Source: an uncultured Sulfurovum sp. | GTDB lineage: Bacteria; Campylobacterota; Campylobacteria; Campylobacterales; Sulfurovaceae | DNA: 16,322 nucleotides | Assembly (NCBI GenBank): GCA_937938065.1 | Contig: CALDBH010000027.1 | Coordinates: 1 to 16,322 of the forward strand | Reading direction: 5' to 3' | Shown: positions 1 through 5,814 of the stretch, one piece after another | How positions within the stretch are numbered: the stretch's first letter is position 1 | Layout: the number at the start of each line of letters is the position of its first letter | Program-made: the position numbers and the translations under genes | Notes under the pieces: generated by a model | Told to the model about the DNA's origin: nothing | The model's input: the letters and a program-made list of their open reading frames with translations, nothing else | Database searches by the model: none

Positions 1-1
1 G

Positions 2-832
2 AATCCTATTATTTCCTTGGCTTTCGGGAGTGTAGAAAACAACTTGCTTCTAGTTGCGCGTTCCTTCTTAACTATTGTTATTGGGACCATTGTAATTATC
101 ACAATGTCTTTTTTTGTTTCCGAGATCATAGGATGGAAGCTCGCTGGTTCAGAAATGATCGCACGTATGAGGCCCAGTCTTCTTGATTTGGGTATTGCTA
201 TTGCAGCAGGAGCTGCCGCCGCATTTGCATACACTCGCCCCAATGTCTCTTCGTCACTTGCCGGCGTTGCGATCGCTGTCGCACTAGTGCCCCCGCTGTG
301 CACAGTTGGTATCGCGTTTTCACTAGGATATGAAGCCGGCACTGATATTGGTTTTGAAATAGAGATTGTGAGCGCTAGGGGACCATTCTTATTATATCTG
401 ACCAATATATTTGGCATAGTTTTCTCAGCCGGTCTGATTTTCTTTTTTCAGTACTTTCGTCGTCAAGTCTCTTCAGTTTTTGCGTTGATTCTTATTAGTT
501 GTTGTTTGCTATTGGTCATCCCGCCATTGGGAATAAGCATGGACAATCTGTTGGTTCGTAATCTGGTACATCGCAGTTTGACTGATAAAACACAAGAGTT
601 GGTAGGAGTGGATAGTGACATACGATTTAGTAACCTAAGTGTACGTATTAGACAAGGCGTTGCATTCGTTCGAGCCGATCTGGTTGCATCACCAGGCATA
701 TTGAATCAGGATGTTGTGGATTCAATTCGGGATAATATTTCTGGACTTGCAGAGATGCCGGTTATTCTGGAGTTCAGCATTATTCCTGAGACAATAGTGC
801 GCAGTACTGATGTTGTCAAAGCACCTGAATAA
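2..832 (+). CDS. DUF389 family multi-pass membrane protein, 5'-truncated
   Basis: The reading frame is open from the first bases of the window, so the N-terminus lies outside; the TTG at 17 is only the first possible start inside the window and is probably internal. About 276 residues are visible. Hydrophobic segments cover roughly the first two thirds. They include a Gly/Ala-rich helix (IAIAAGAAAAFAYTRP) and the segment AGVAIAVALVPPLCTVGIAF, which is the hallmark of DUF389 proteins (TIGR00341 type). A soluble tail of about 95 residues follows, ending in a tandem TAA TAG stop. DUF389 proteins have no firmly established activity; transport or channel function is only assumed. The next gene is an LssY-domain lipoprotein 80 bp downstream in the same direction, so the two may be cotranscribed. 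Base composition is richer in G+C than the genes after 3000. Family assignment is good; function is unknown. Confidence 0.82.
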   Translation, partial: NPIISLAFGSVENNLLLVARSFLTIVIGTIVIITMSFFVSEIIGWKLAGSEMIARMRPSLLDLGIAIAAGAAAAFAYTRPNVSSSLAGVAIAVALVPPLCTVGIAFSLGYEAGTDIGFEIEIVSARGPFLLYLTNIFGIVFSAGLIFFFQYFRRQVSSVFALILISCCLLLVIPPLGISMDNLLVRNLVHRSLTDKTQELVGVDSDIRFSNLSVRIRQGVAFVRADLVASPGILNQDVVDSIRDNISGLAEMPVILEFSIIPETIVRSTDVVKAPE

Positions 833-842
833 TAGTTCACTT

Positions 843-888
843 AAAGGAGAATAAATTGAATTATTTGGGTAACAATGATGGAGAGTAG
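843..888 (+). other. Strong Shine-Dalgarno with only a 10-codon reading frame
   Basis: AAAGGAGA at 843-850 is the best ribosome binding site in the left part of the window, but no long frame follows it. TTG at 856 gives a 10-residue frame ending in TAG at 886-888. A second mini-frame (ATG 875 or 878) ends in TGA at 914-916, overlapping the ATG of the lipoprotein gene in an ATGA arrangement. This could be a leader peptide coupling translation into the lipoprotein gene, a decayed gene start, or chance. Confidence 0.3.
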
Positions 889-912
889 AATAGCATTTAC
901 ACGGGAGCAGAG

Positions 913-2244
913 ATGAAATTAAAGATGATCCGATGTTTTGGCAAAGTTGGCCCTATTCGGGCAATAGTTCTGCTGTTATTCCTTTTGCTTGCAGGATGTA
1001 CGATTTCTCCTACTCCCCAGACTGAATCGGTGGATTACCGCGCCCGTGCCGAAACTCAGATCGATAGAGGTGTTCAGGTCTCTGCTGTCGTATTGAGCCC
1101 TGAAGAGACAAAAAAGAGCTTTGAAATACCGCTCGCAAACAAAGGAGTTCAGCCCATCTGGCTCGAGATAGAGAACACTGAAGACAAAGAGTTCTTCTTA
1201 ATGTTACTGAGCATCGATCCGGACTATTTCTCGCCATCGGAGGTTGCCTGGATGTTCCGCTCATACGGCGAGAGCAACCTGGATGATGAGGAGGGACTGA
1301 AGGAAAAAGGCAGCCTTGGCGACAAGATAGAGATGTATATGGACAGACATATACCGGTTGTTGTGCCACCTCGCAGCACAGTTTCTGGCTATGTCTACAC
1401 GAATCTTGACCCGGGCCGCAAGGCTTTTGAGGTTACGCTTTTTGGAGATAACGAGGCGCGGTGGTTTGAGTTTGTTCAGCTTGTGCCAGGTTTTAAGGCG
1501 GACTTCATGCAAGTGGACTTTGACCAACTATACCCGCCAAACGAGATCCAAGACCTTGACCTCGAAGGGCTGCGCCAGTACCTCGAAACACTGCCGTGCT
1601 GTGTGTTGGGTGGTGATAGAGAAACAGCGGGTGATCCTCTCAACCTTGTGATTATCGGTGATGGGACGCATGTACTCTCGACCTTAGCGCGCCGGGGTTG
1701 GGATCTCACTGAGACGGCGCATGGCGCTAGCATCTTGGGTACTGCTATTTCGTCTGTATTCGGAGTGAAATACCGAACATCCCCTGTGTCTCCTCTCTAT
1801 CTCTTTGGTCGACCGCAGGACATTGCACTGCAGAAGTCCCGAAGTACTGTAGACGAACGCAACCATCTACGGCTTTGGCGTGCACCAGTGACCCTGAATG
1901 GAAAGAGGGTCTTTGTGGGTCAGATCAGTCGCGACATAGGCGTGAAATTTTCCAGCAAGACTATCATTACACACAAGATTGATCCTGTAATAGATGAAGC
2001 ACGCCTGTACATTACCATGGATATTGCAGCCTCCCAGACCTTACGGGCGATAGGTTACGTTAAGGGTGTCGGTTACTCTGACCGCAAAACACCTCGGTTC
2101 AACTACACTGAGGATCCTTTCTATACTGACGGCTTGAGGGTAGTACTCATCCTTGGTGAAGATCGACTTTCTATCGATAGCATTGAGGACTTGCCATGGG
2201 AACGAGCAACGGAGAGAAAACAAAATAAAGAAGATATAAAATAA
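913..2244 (+). CDS. Lipoprotein with LssY-like C-terminal domain
   Basis: A 443-residue protein. The start at ATG 913 is supported by GGAG at 904-907. A basic N-terminus, a hydrophobic stretch (residues about 15-27) and the lipobox LLLAGC with Cys29 predict a lipoprotein; Thr at +2 gives no inner-membrane retention signal. Residues about 60-220 look like a beta-rich domain (VQPIWLEIEN, IDPDYFSPSEVAWMF, then VPPRSTVSGYVYTNLDPG). From about residue 241 to 415 the sequence matches the LssY C-terminal domain as I know it: DPLNLVIIGDG, RRGWDLTE, SPLYLFGRPQDIALQK, HLRLWRAPV, SRDIGVKF and ITHKIDPVIDEAR. The family is named from LssY of the Legionella lss secretion locus, but its role is not established. 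The gene follows a DUF389 membrane protein gene. Its codon use is GC-richer than the housekeeping genes to the right, suggesting foreign origin. The C-terminus is a charged Lys/Glu tail. Confidence 0.8.
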   Translation: MKLKMIRCFGKVGPIRAIVLLLFLLLAGCTISPTPQTESVDYRARAETQIDRGVQVSAVVLSPEETKKSFEIPLANKGVQPIWLEIENTEDKEFFLMLLSIDPDYFSPSEVAWMFRSYGESNLDDEEGLKEKGSLGDKIEMYMDRHIPVVVPPRSTVSGYVYTNLDPGRKAFEVTLFGDNEARWFEFVQLVPGFKADFMQVDFDQLYPPNEIQDLDLEGLRQYLETLPCCVLGGDRETAGDPLNLVIIGDGTHVLSTLARRGWDLTETAHGASILGTAISSVFGVKYRTSPVSPLYLFGRPQDIALQKSRSTVDERNHLRLWRAPVTLNGKRVFVGQISRDIGVKFSSKTIITHKIDPVIDEARLYITMDIAASQTLRAIGYVKGVGYSDRKTPRFNYTEDPFYTDGLRVVLILGEDRLSIDSIEDLPWERATERKQNKEDIK

Positions 2245-2382
2245 GACTGAATAGACTTTTGCGCTGGTCAGTTATGATGATGTCAACCTTTTTACAGGGC
2301 AATATTTCATCAATTCTAACCTTCCTGATGAAGGGTATTTAATAACTAGCTACTTTTCCTCATCATATAAATAAATCTTGTT

Positions 2383-2421
2383 TGAAAACCTTATAAAATA
2401 TATAACTTTATAAGGTTTTCA
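2383..2421 (+). terminator. Perfect 15-bp inverted repeat, possible terminator
   Basis: TGAAAACCTTATAAA at 2383-2397 and its exact reverse complement at 2407-2421 flank a 9-nt AT loop. This would form a long, AT-rich hairpin about 140 nt after the lipoprotein stop codon. There is no true U-run after the stem in either direction, so intrinsic termination is only one reading. A protein-binding palindrome or remnant of a mobile element is also possible. Confidence 0.45.
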
Positions 2422-2515
2422 TTTATGATTTAGTATGTTTAAATATTACTAGATTGACCAATTTTAAATAACAATAATTAGATTATAAAACTACCTGTGA
2501 ACTTCTCTTAAAATT

Positions 2516-2534
2516 GGTACACTATGGGTACACT
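2516..2534. repeat. GGTACACT direct repeat pair, 11-bp period
   Basis: GGTACACT occurs at 2516-2523 and again at 2527-2534. The starts are 11 bp apart, so both copies face the same side of the helix. Short phased direct repeats of this kind are typical of arm-type sites for tyrosine recombinases or of activator sites. That use is inferred from arrangement only. Confidence 0.5.
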
Positions 2535-2538
2535 CCTA

Positions 2539-2573
2539 TGACATTGTTTGACATTTATTGTCATAATTTGTCA
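2539..2573. promoter_or_regulatory. Four 10-bp-phased TGACA/TGTCA half-sites with dyad symmetry
   Basis: TGACA starts at 2539 and 2549 and its complement TGTCA at 2559 and 2569, each separated by exactly 5 bp, giving TGACA-N5-TGACA-N5-TGTCA-N5-TGTCA. The dyad axis is at 2556. The regular spacing of one helical turn implies four protein subunits binding on one DNA face. It could be an operator for the tRNA or lipoprotein transcripts, or the core/arm region of an attachment site. No regulator gene is adjacent. Confidence 0.5.
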
Positions 2574-2625
2574 AAAAGAATAATAAAGGTGTAGTTATTT
2601 AAGCCCTAGTATGTCGTTGTTTGTG

Positions 2626-2656
2626 TATAATTTGCGTTGGTTGTCAATTATATAAT
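2626..2656 (+). promoter_or_regulatory. Candidate -10 boxes for the tRNA-Gly pair
   Basis: Two perfect TATAAT hexamers, at 2626-2631 and 2651-2656, lie 67 and 42 nt upstream of the first tRNA. Neither has a clear -35 element at the right distance, which is usual for sigma-70 promoters in Campylobacterota. The region is AT-rich, so one of the two may be accidental. Confidence 0.4.
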
Positions 2657-2698
2657 GTAATTTCCGACCTGCGGTACCACAACAATTATTTGTTAAAT

Positions 2699-2774
2699 GC
2701 GGGCGTAGCTCAGTGGCTAGAGTTCCTGCCTTCCAAGCAGGCTGTCGAGAGTTCGAATCTCTTCGCCCGCTCCA
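2699..2774 (+). tRNA. tRNA-Gly, anticodon UCC
   Basis: A full cloverleaf can be folded by eye. The acceptor stem is GCGGGCG (2699-2705) with CGCCCGC (2764-2770). The D arm has stem GCTC (2708-2711) paired with GAGT (2720-2723). The anticodon stem CCTGC/GCAGG encloses loop CTTCCAA with anticodon TCC at 2732-2734. The T stem is GAGAG/CTCTT with loop TTCGAAT. The discriminator base is T, as expected for bacterial tRNA-Gly, and CCA is encoded (2772-2774). It reads GGA and GGG codons. Confidence 0.96.
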
Positions 2775-2808
2775 CTTTAACAAACTATTTTACACACATT
2801 ATGGATAT

Positions 2809-2883
2809 GCGGGCGTAGCTCAGCGGTAGAGCATAACCTTGCCAAGGTTGGGGTCGACGGTTCGAACCCGTTCGCCCGCTCCA
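2809..2883 (+). tRNA. tRNA-Gly, anticodon GCC
   Basis: This is the second cloverleaf, 34 bp after the first and with an identical acceptor stem (2809-2815 with 2873-2879). The anticodon stem TAACC/GGTTG includes one U-G pair and closes loop TTGCCAA with anticodon GCC at 2841-2843. The T arm is GACGG-TTCGAAC-CCGTT. Discriminator T and encoded CCA are at 2880-2883. It reads GGC and GGU codons. With its neighbour it can read all four glycine codons. The two are probably one transcript. Confidence 0.96.
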
Positions 2884-2927
2884 TACACATGAATCTTCAA
2901 ATCAAATCCCAAACTCTTAATTTCTTT

Positions 2928-2936
2928 TGCTATAAT
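2928..2936 (+). promoter_or_regulatory. Extended -10 promoter of the ubiX operon
   Basis: TGCTATAAT at 2928-2936 matches the extended -10 consensus (TGnTATAAT). It lies in the short gap between the second tRNA and ubiX. Transcription would start near 2943, giving a leader of about 58 nt before the ubiX ATG. No clear -35 box is seen. Confidence 0.6.
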
Positions 2937-2962
2937 CCTACTTATAAAAAATAAGGCATATC

Positions 2963-3007
2963 ATGACAAGTGCTAAAACACAGTGCAAGCGAAGTACTAA
3001 ATGCTGA
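2963..3007 (+). CDS. Possible 14-residue upstream peptide overlapping ubiX start
   Basis: ATG at 2963 follows AAGG (2953-2956) and opens a 14-codon frame, MTSAKTQCKRSTKC, ending in TGA at 3005-3007, four bases into ubiX in another frame. Its ribosome binding site looks better than that of ubiX, whose own upstream bases lack a good AGGAG. It could deliver ribosomes to ubiX by coupling or act as a leader peptide. It is too short for sequence evidence of coding, so this remains a candidate. Confidence 0.3.
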   Translation: MTSAKTQCKRSTKC

Positions 3008-3531
3008 GTCGTAAACTAGTAGTGGCAATTACAGGTGCAAGTGGCGTTCAGTTGGGTAAGAAGTTTGTTGACTTTTTACCTGAGCACATCGAAGTACATG
3101 TAGTCGTTTCTGATAATGCCCTCACTGTAGAGTCATTTGAAAACAAAAAAGTGACTTTGCATTCGAGTGAAAACATTGCAGCGTCTATCTCTTCGGGTTC
3201 GTTTAGGGTGGATGCTACGGCTATCATTCCTTGCAGTATGAATACTTTGGCGAAAGTAGCCTGTGGCATAAGTGATAACTTAGCTACACGTGTCGCTGCT
3301 GTAGCACTCAAGGAACAGAAGAAGTTACTTCTTGCACCCAGAGAGTTACCATTTTCTGCCATAGCGTTGGAAAATATGCATAAGTTAGCCACTCTGGGAG
3401 TCATCATCGCACCGCCTGTGATGGGATACTACTCTGAGTCATCTTCACTGGAAGATATGGAAAAGTTTATCATCGGTAAATGGTATGATGTGTTGGGCAT
3501 CGAAAATAATCTTTATGAAAGATGGAGTTAA
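3001..3531 (+). CDS. ubiX: UbiX family flavin prenyltransferase
   Basis: A 176-residue protein, slightly shorter than the usual 185-200. It makes prenylated FMN from FMN and dimethylallyl phosphate, the cofactor of UbiD-type decarboxylases used in quinone synthesis. The N-terminal FMN-binding segment VVAITGASG is clear. The segment IIPCSMNTLAKVACGISDNL and the block LLLAPRELPFSAIALENM are signature UbiX sequence, and the C-terminal GIENNLYERW matches the family ending. The Tyr/Arg positions usual after GASG are replaced (QLGKKF). The start is fixed at ATG 3001 because a TAA stop lies directly before it in frame. It is the first gene of a compact operon; coaD begins 1 nt after its stop. Confidence 0.9.
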   Translation: MLSRKLVVAITGASGVQLGKKFVDFLPEHIEVHVVVSDNALTVESFENKKVTLHSSENIAASISSGSFRVDATAIIPCSMNTLAKVACGISDNLATRVAAVALKEQKKLLLAPRELPFSAIALENMHKLATLGVIIAPPVMGYYSESSSLEDMEKFIIGKWYDVLGIENNLYERWS

Positions 3532-3532
3532 T

Positions 3533-4015
3533 ATGAGTGACATCAGAAAAGCTATATATCCAGGGACTTTTGATCCTATCACTTATGGACATTTGGACAT
3601 CATTACACGTGCCTGTCATATGTTTGATGAAATTATCGTTGCAGTGGCAGACTCAGAGGCTAAAAAACCAATGTTTACACTTGAACAACGTATAGATATG
3701 GTCAAAGTAGCTACCAAAGATTTTCCTAAAATAAAAGTAATAGGATTCCAAGGTCTACTTGTAGATCTTTCAGATGAGTTAGATGCAAATATCCTCGTAA
3801 GAGGTCTTAGAGCGGTAAGTGACTTCGAGTATGAACTTCAGATGGGTTATGCTAATGCTTCACTCAAAAAAGAGTTAGAGACCGTTTATCTTATGCCAAC
3901 TTTGGAACATGCTTTTGTGAGTTCCTCTGTAGTGCGCTCCATTCTAAACTTCGATGGGAAAGTAGAGCACCTTGTCCCAGAGGCAGCACTAGATCTTATA
4001 AAGTGTTTACGCTAA
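3533..4015 (+). CDS. coaD: Phosphopantetheine adenylyltransferase
   Basis: A 160-residue enzyme of normal length (E. coli 159). It transfers AMP from ATP to 4'-phosphopantetheine, the penultimate step of coenzyme A synthesis in the cytoplasm. AIYPGTFDPITYGHLDIITR near the N-terminus holds the nucleotidyltransferase TFDP and GH motifs. NILVRGLRAVSDFEYELQM and HAFVSSSVVRSI (the ISSSxxR-like motif) are diagnostic. I chose ATG 3533 over an upstream in-frame ATG at 3485 because the latter lies inside ubiX, while 3533 has GGAG at 3524-3527 and yields the normal N-terminus. It follows the ubiX stop by one base, and its own stop overlaps the tmk start. Confidence 0.95.
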   Translation: MSDIRKAIYPGTFDPITYGHLDIITRACHMFDEIIVAVADSEAKKPMFTLEQRIDMVKVATKDFPKIKVIGFQGLLVDLSDELDANILVRGLRAVSDFEYELQMGYANASLKKELETVYLMPTLEHAFVSSSVVRSILNFDGKVEHLVPEAALDLIKCLR

Positions 4016-4596
4016 TGTATGTACTTTTTGAAGGCATAGACACCTGTGGAAAGAGTACACAGATCGATCTCATTTCAGAAAAACACCCTGAGATCATAGT
4101 GACGCATGAACCCGGTGGCACAGCATTTGGTAAAAAAGCAAGAGAGATACTCCTTTCTGATTCATTGGCTTCCAAGCGTGCAGAACTTCTACTCTTCTTA
4201 GCTGATAGAGCGGAACATTACCAAGAGGTCATCTCTCCAAATAAAGATAAGGTCATCATATCTGACAGAGGATTTCTTTCGGGTATAGGGTATGCCCTTG
4301 CTAATGGTGATTTTGATTTTGAGGAACTTGTAAGCCTTAACCGCTTTGCGCTTGAAGGACATTTTCCAGACAAGGTCATCCTGTTTTTAACCGATATGAA
4401 AACCTTGGAAGAACGAACTTCTGTTAAATGTCTGGATGGCATTGAGCTTAGAGGCTTGGAGTATCTTTTAGAAGTACAAGAGCATATGAAACAAAGTATA
4501 CTCAAACTTGGTATTCCTCATCTTTTTGTAGATGCGACAGAAGATATAGAGACAATACATACACATATAACTGATTATTTAAGGAACACACTATGA
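4015..4596 (+). CDS. tmk: Thymidylate kinase
   Basis: A 193-residue protein. It phosphorylates dTMP to dTDP for dTTP supply. The N-terminal P-loop FEGIDTCGKST is clear, the EPGG motif (THEPGGTAFGKKARE) follows, then a DR motif (ISDRGFLSGIGYA) in place of the more common DRYxxSxxAY. FLTDMKTLEER matches the region near the LID. The start is ATG 4015, which shares its A with the TAA stop of coaD (TAATG); a GTG at 4003 is possible but lies within coaD and adds residues before the usual N-terminus. The stop overlaps the hisS ATG as ATGA, so translation is probably coupled. Confidence 0.94.
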   Translation: MYVLFEGIDTCGKSTQIDLISEKHPEIIVTHEPGGTAFGKKAREILLSDSLASKRAELLLFLADRAEHYQEVISPNKDKVIISDRGFLSGIGYALANGDFDFEELVSLNRFALEGHFPDKVILFLTDMKTLEERTSVKCLDGIELRGLEYLLEVQEHMKQSILKLGIPHLFVDATEDIETIHTHITDYLRNTL

Positions 4597-5804
4597 TCAA
4601 CCCGCTTAGAGGCATGAAAGACCTTACTTTTGATGAAAGCCAGCGCTTTGTACACATCATAACTACAGCCACAAATGTAGCAAAAAAGTATGGTTACAGT
4701 TACATTGAAACGCCTATACTCGAAGAGACTTCTTTATTTAAACGTTCTGTAGGTGAAAGTTCTGATATTGTCGGTAAAGAGATGTATCAGTTTGAAGACA
4801 AAGGTGGTAACGATGTCTGTATGCGTCCAGAAGGAACTGCAGGTATCGTACGTGCTTTTGTTTCTGCTAAACTTGATCGTCAACCAGTCAAACAGAAATT
4901 TTACTACTACGGACCTATGTTCCGTTATGAGAGACCACAAAAAGGTCGTTTAAGAGAATTTCACCAGTTTGGCTGTGAAAGTTTTGGTGAGGCTTCTGTC
5001 TATGAAGACTTTACCATCATTACTATGATAAGCCAGATCTTCTCCGAATTAGGAATAGGCTTTGATCTAAAGATCAACTCACTTGGGTGTAAGGTATGTA
5101 TGCCAAAATACAAAGAAAATCTTGTAGGCTCTTTAACTGCTATCAAAGATGAACTTTGTGAAGATTGTAATCGTCGAATTGGTACAAATCCTATACGTGT
5201 ACTTGATTGTAAAAATGGCAAGTGCCAATCACTCTTGGTAGAGTCACCAAAACTCATTGATTACCTTTGTGTAGAGTGTGATCCAGACTTCAACAAACTC
5301 ACTGCCTTGCTTGACAATGCAGGTATAAATTATGAAGTAGATACAAACCTAGTACGTGGATTGGACTACTACAGCAAAACAGCCTTTGAGTTCATTAGTA
5401 ACGAGATAGGTGCACAAAGTGCCATCGCAGGTGGTGGACGCTACGACAGGCTTGTAGAATTTCTAGATGGTAAACCTACTCCAGCGGTAGGTTTTGCCAT
5501 AGGTATAGAACGTATCATGGAACTTGTTCAGATGCCAGAAGTGCAAAAAGAGGGTATCTACCTTGGAGCTATGACCGAAGAGGCTGTAGAAGTTCTCTTC
5601 CCTATAGCTGCAGCCAAACGTAAAGAGACAAAAGTAACCCTGGAGTACGCTTCAAAAGGTTTCAAGAGCCATATGAAGGGTGCAGATAAAGTCAATGCCA
5701 GATATTGTGTACTCATCGGAGAAGATGAGTTGAAGAATGGTACGGTTTGGGTGAAAGACTTGGAGAGTAAAGAAGAGTCTGCAGTTGCAGTTGGGGAATT
5801 TTAA
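4593..5804 (+). CDS. hisS: Histidyl-tRNA synthetase
   Basis: A 403-residue class II aminoacyl-tRNA synthetase that charges tRNA-His. The N-terminal NPLRGMKD, class II motif 2 (GPMFRYERPQKGRLREFHQF), the histidine-binding LVRGLDYYSKTAFEF, AGGGRYDRL, and motif 3 AVGFAIGIERI are all present. A C-terminal anticodon-binding domain runs from about residue 320. Between motif 2 and the histidine-binding loop there are four cysteine pairs: C166/C169, C189/C192, C206/C211 and C226/C229. This resembles a metal-binding insertion; many HisRS lack them. The gene overlaps tmk by 4 nt and ends the ubiX-coaD-tmk-hisS operon, 10 bp from the convergent Mla operon. Confidence 0.96.
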   Translation: MINPLRGMKDLTFDESQRFVHIITTATNVAKKYGYSYIETPILEETSLFKRSVGESSDIVGKEMYQFEDKGGNDVCMRPEGTAGIVRAFVSAKLDRQPVKQKFYYYGPMFRYERPQKGRLREFHQFGCESFGEASVYEDFTIITMISQIFSELGIGFDLKINSLGCKVCMPKYKENLVGSLTAIKDELCEDCNRRIGTNPIRVLDCKNGKCQSLLVESPKLIDYLCVECDPDFNKLTALLDNAGINYEVDTNLVRGLDYYSKTAFEFISNEIGAQSAIAGGGRYDRLVEFLDGKPTPAVGFAIGIERIMELVQMPEVQKEGIYLGAMTEEAVEVLFPIAAAKRKETKVTLEYASKGFKSHMKGADKVNARYCVLIGEDELKNGTVWVKDLESKEESAVAVGEF

Positions 5805-5813
5805 AAAATCCCC
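5793..5813. terminator. Weak bidirectional terminator between convergent operons
   Basis: GGGGAATTTT at 5793-5802 can pair imperfectly with AAAAAATCCCC at 5803-5813, overlapping the hisS stop codon. A/T runs are within the stem on both strands, so it may serve both convergent operons, which end 10 bp apart. The stem has a bulge and no external U-run, so support is modest. Confidence 0.35.
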
Positions 5814-5814
5814 T

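Larger units (their letters stand above)
2245..2698. other. Gene-free AT-rich intergenic region with repeats
   Basis: About 450 bp with no credible coding frame on either strand, lying between the lipoprotein gene and the glycine tRNA pair. It contains a perfect 15-bp inverted repeat (2383-2421), a pair of GGTACACT direct repeats (2516-2523 and 2527-2534), a symmetrical set of four phased TGACA/TGTCA half-sites (2539-2573), and two TATAAT boxes (2626-2631 and 2651-2656) that could serve the tRNAs. The composition changes sharply here from the GC-richer left-hand genes. No integrase or transposase gene is visible in the window. Confidence 0.7.

Noticed and set aside
1010..1866. Several overlapping frames of 60-119 codons inside the lipoprotein gene on both strands
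   Set aside because: All are shadows in a GC-richer gene; none has a family-like sequence or a convincing ribosome binding site.
2539..2573. Short CRISPR-like regular spacing
   Set aside because: Units are 5 bp with 5-bp spacers, far below CRISPR repeat size, and there are no cas genes.
2595..2783. A 62-codon minus-strand frame across the first tRNA
   Set aside because: It is the antisense of tRNA-Gly; the peptide SGRRDSNSRQPAWKAGTLATE is a well-known artefact of tRNA genes being translated.
5793..5813. A strong bidirectional terminator between hisS and the lipoprotein gene
   Set aside because: The stem is bulged and lacks an external U-run, so it is listed only as a weak candidate.
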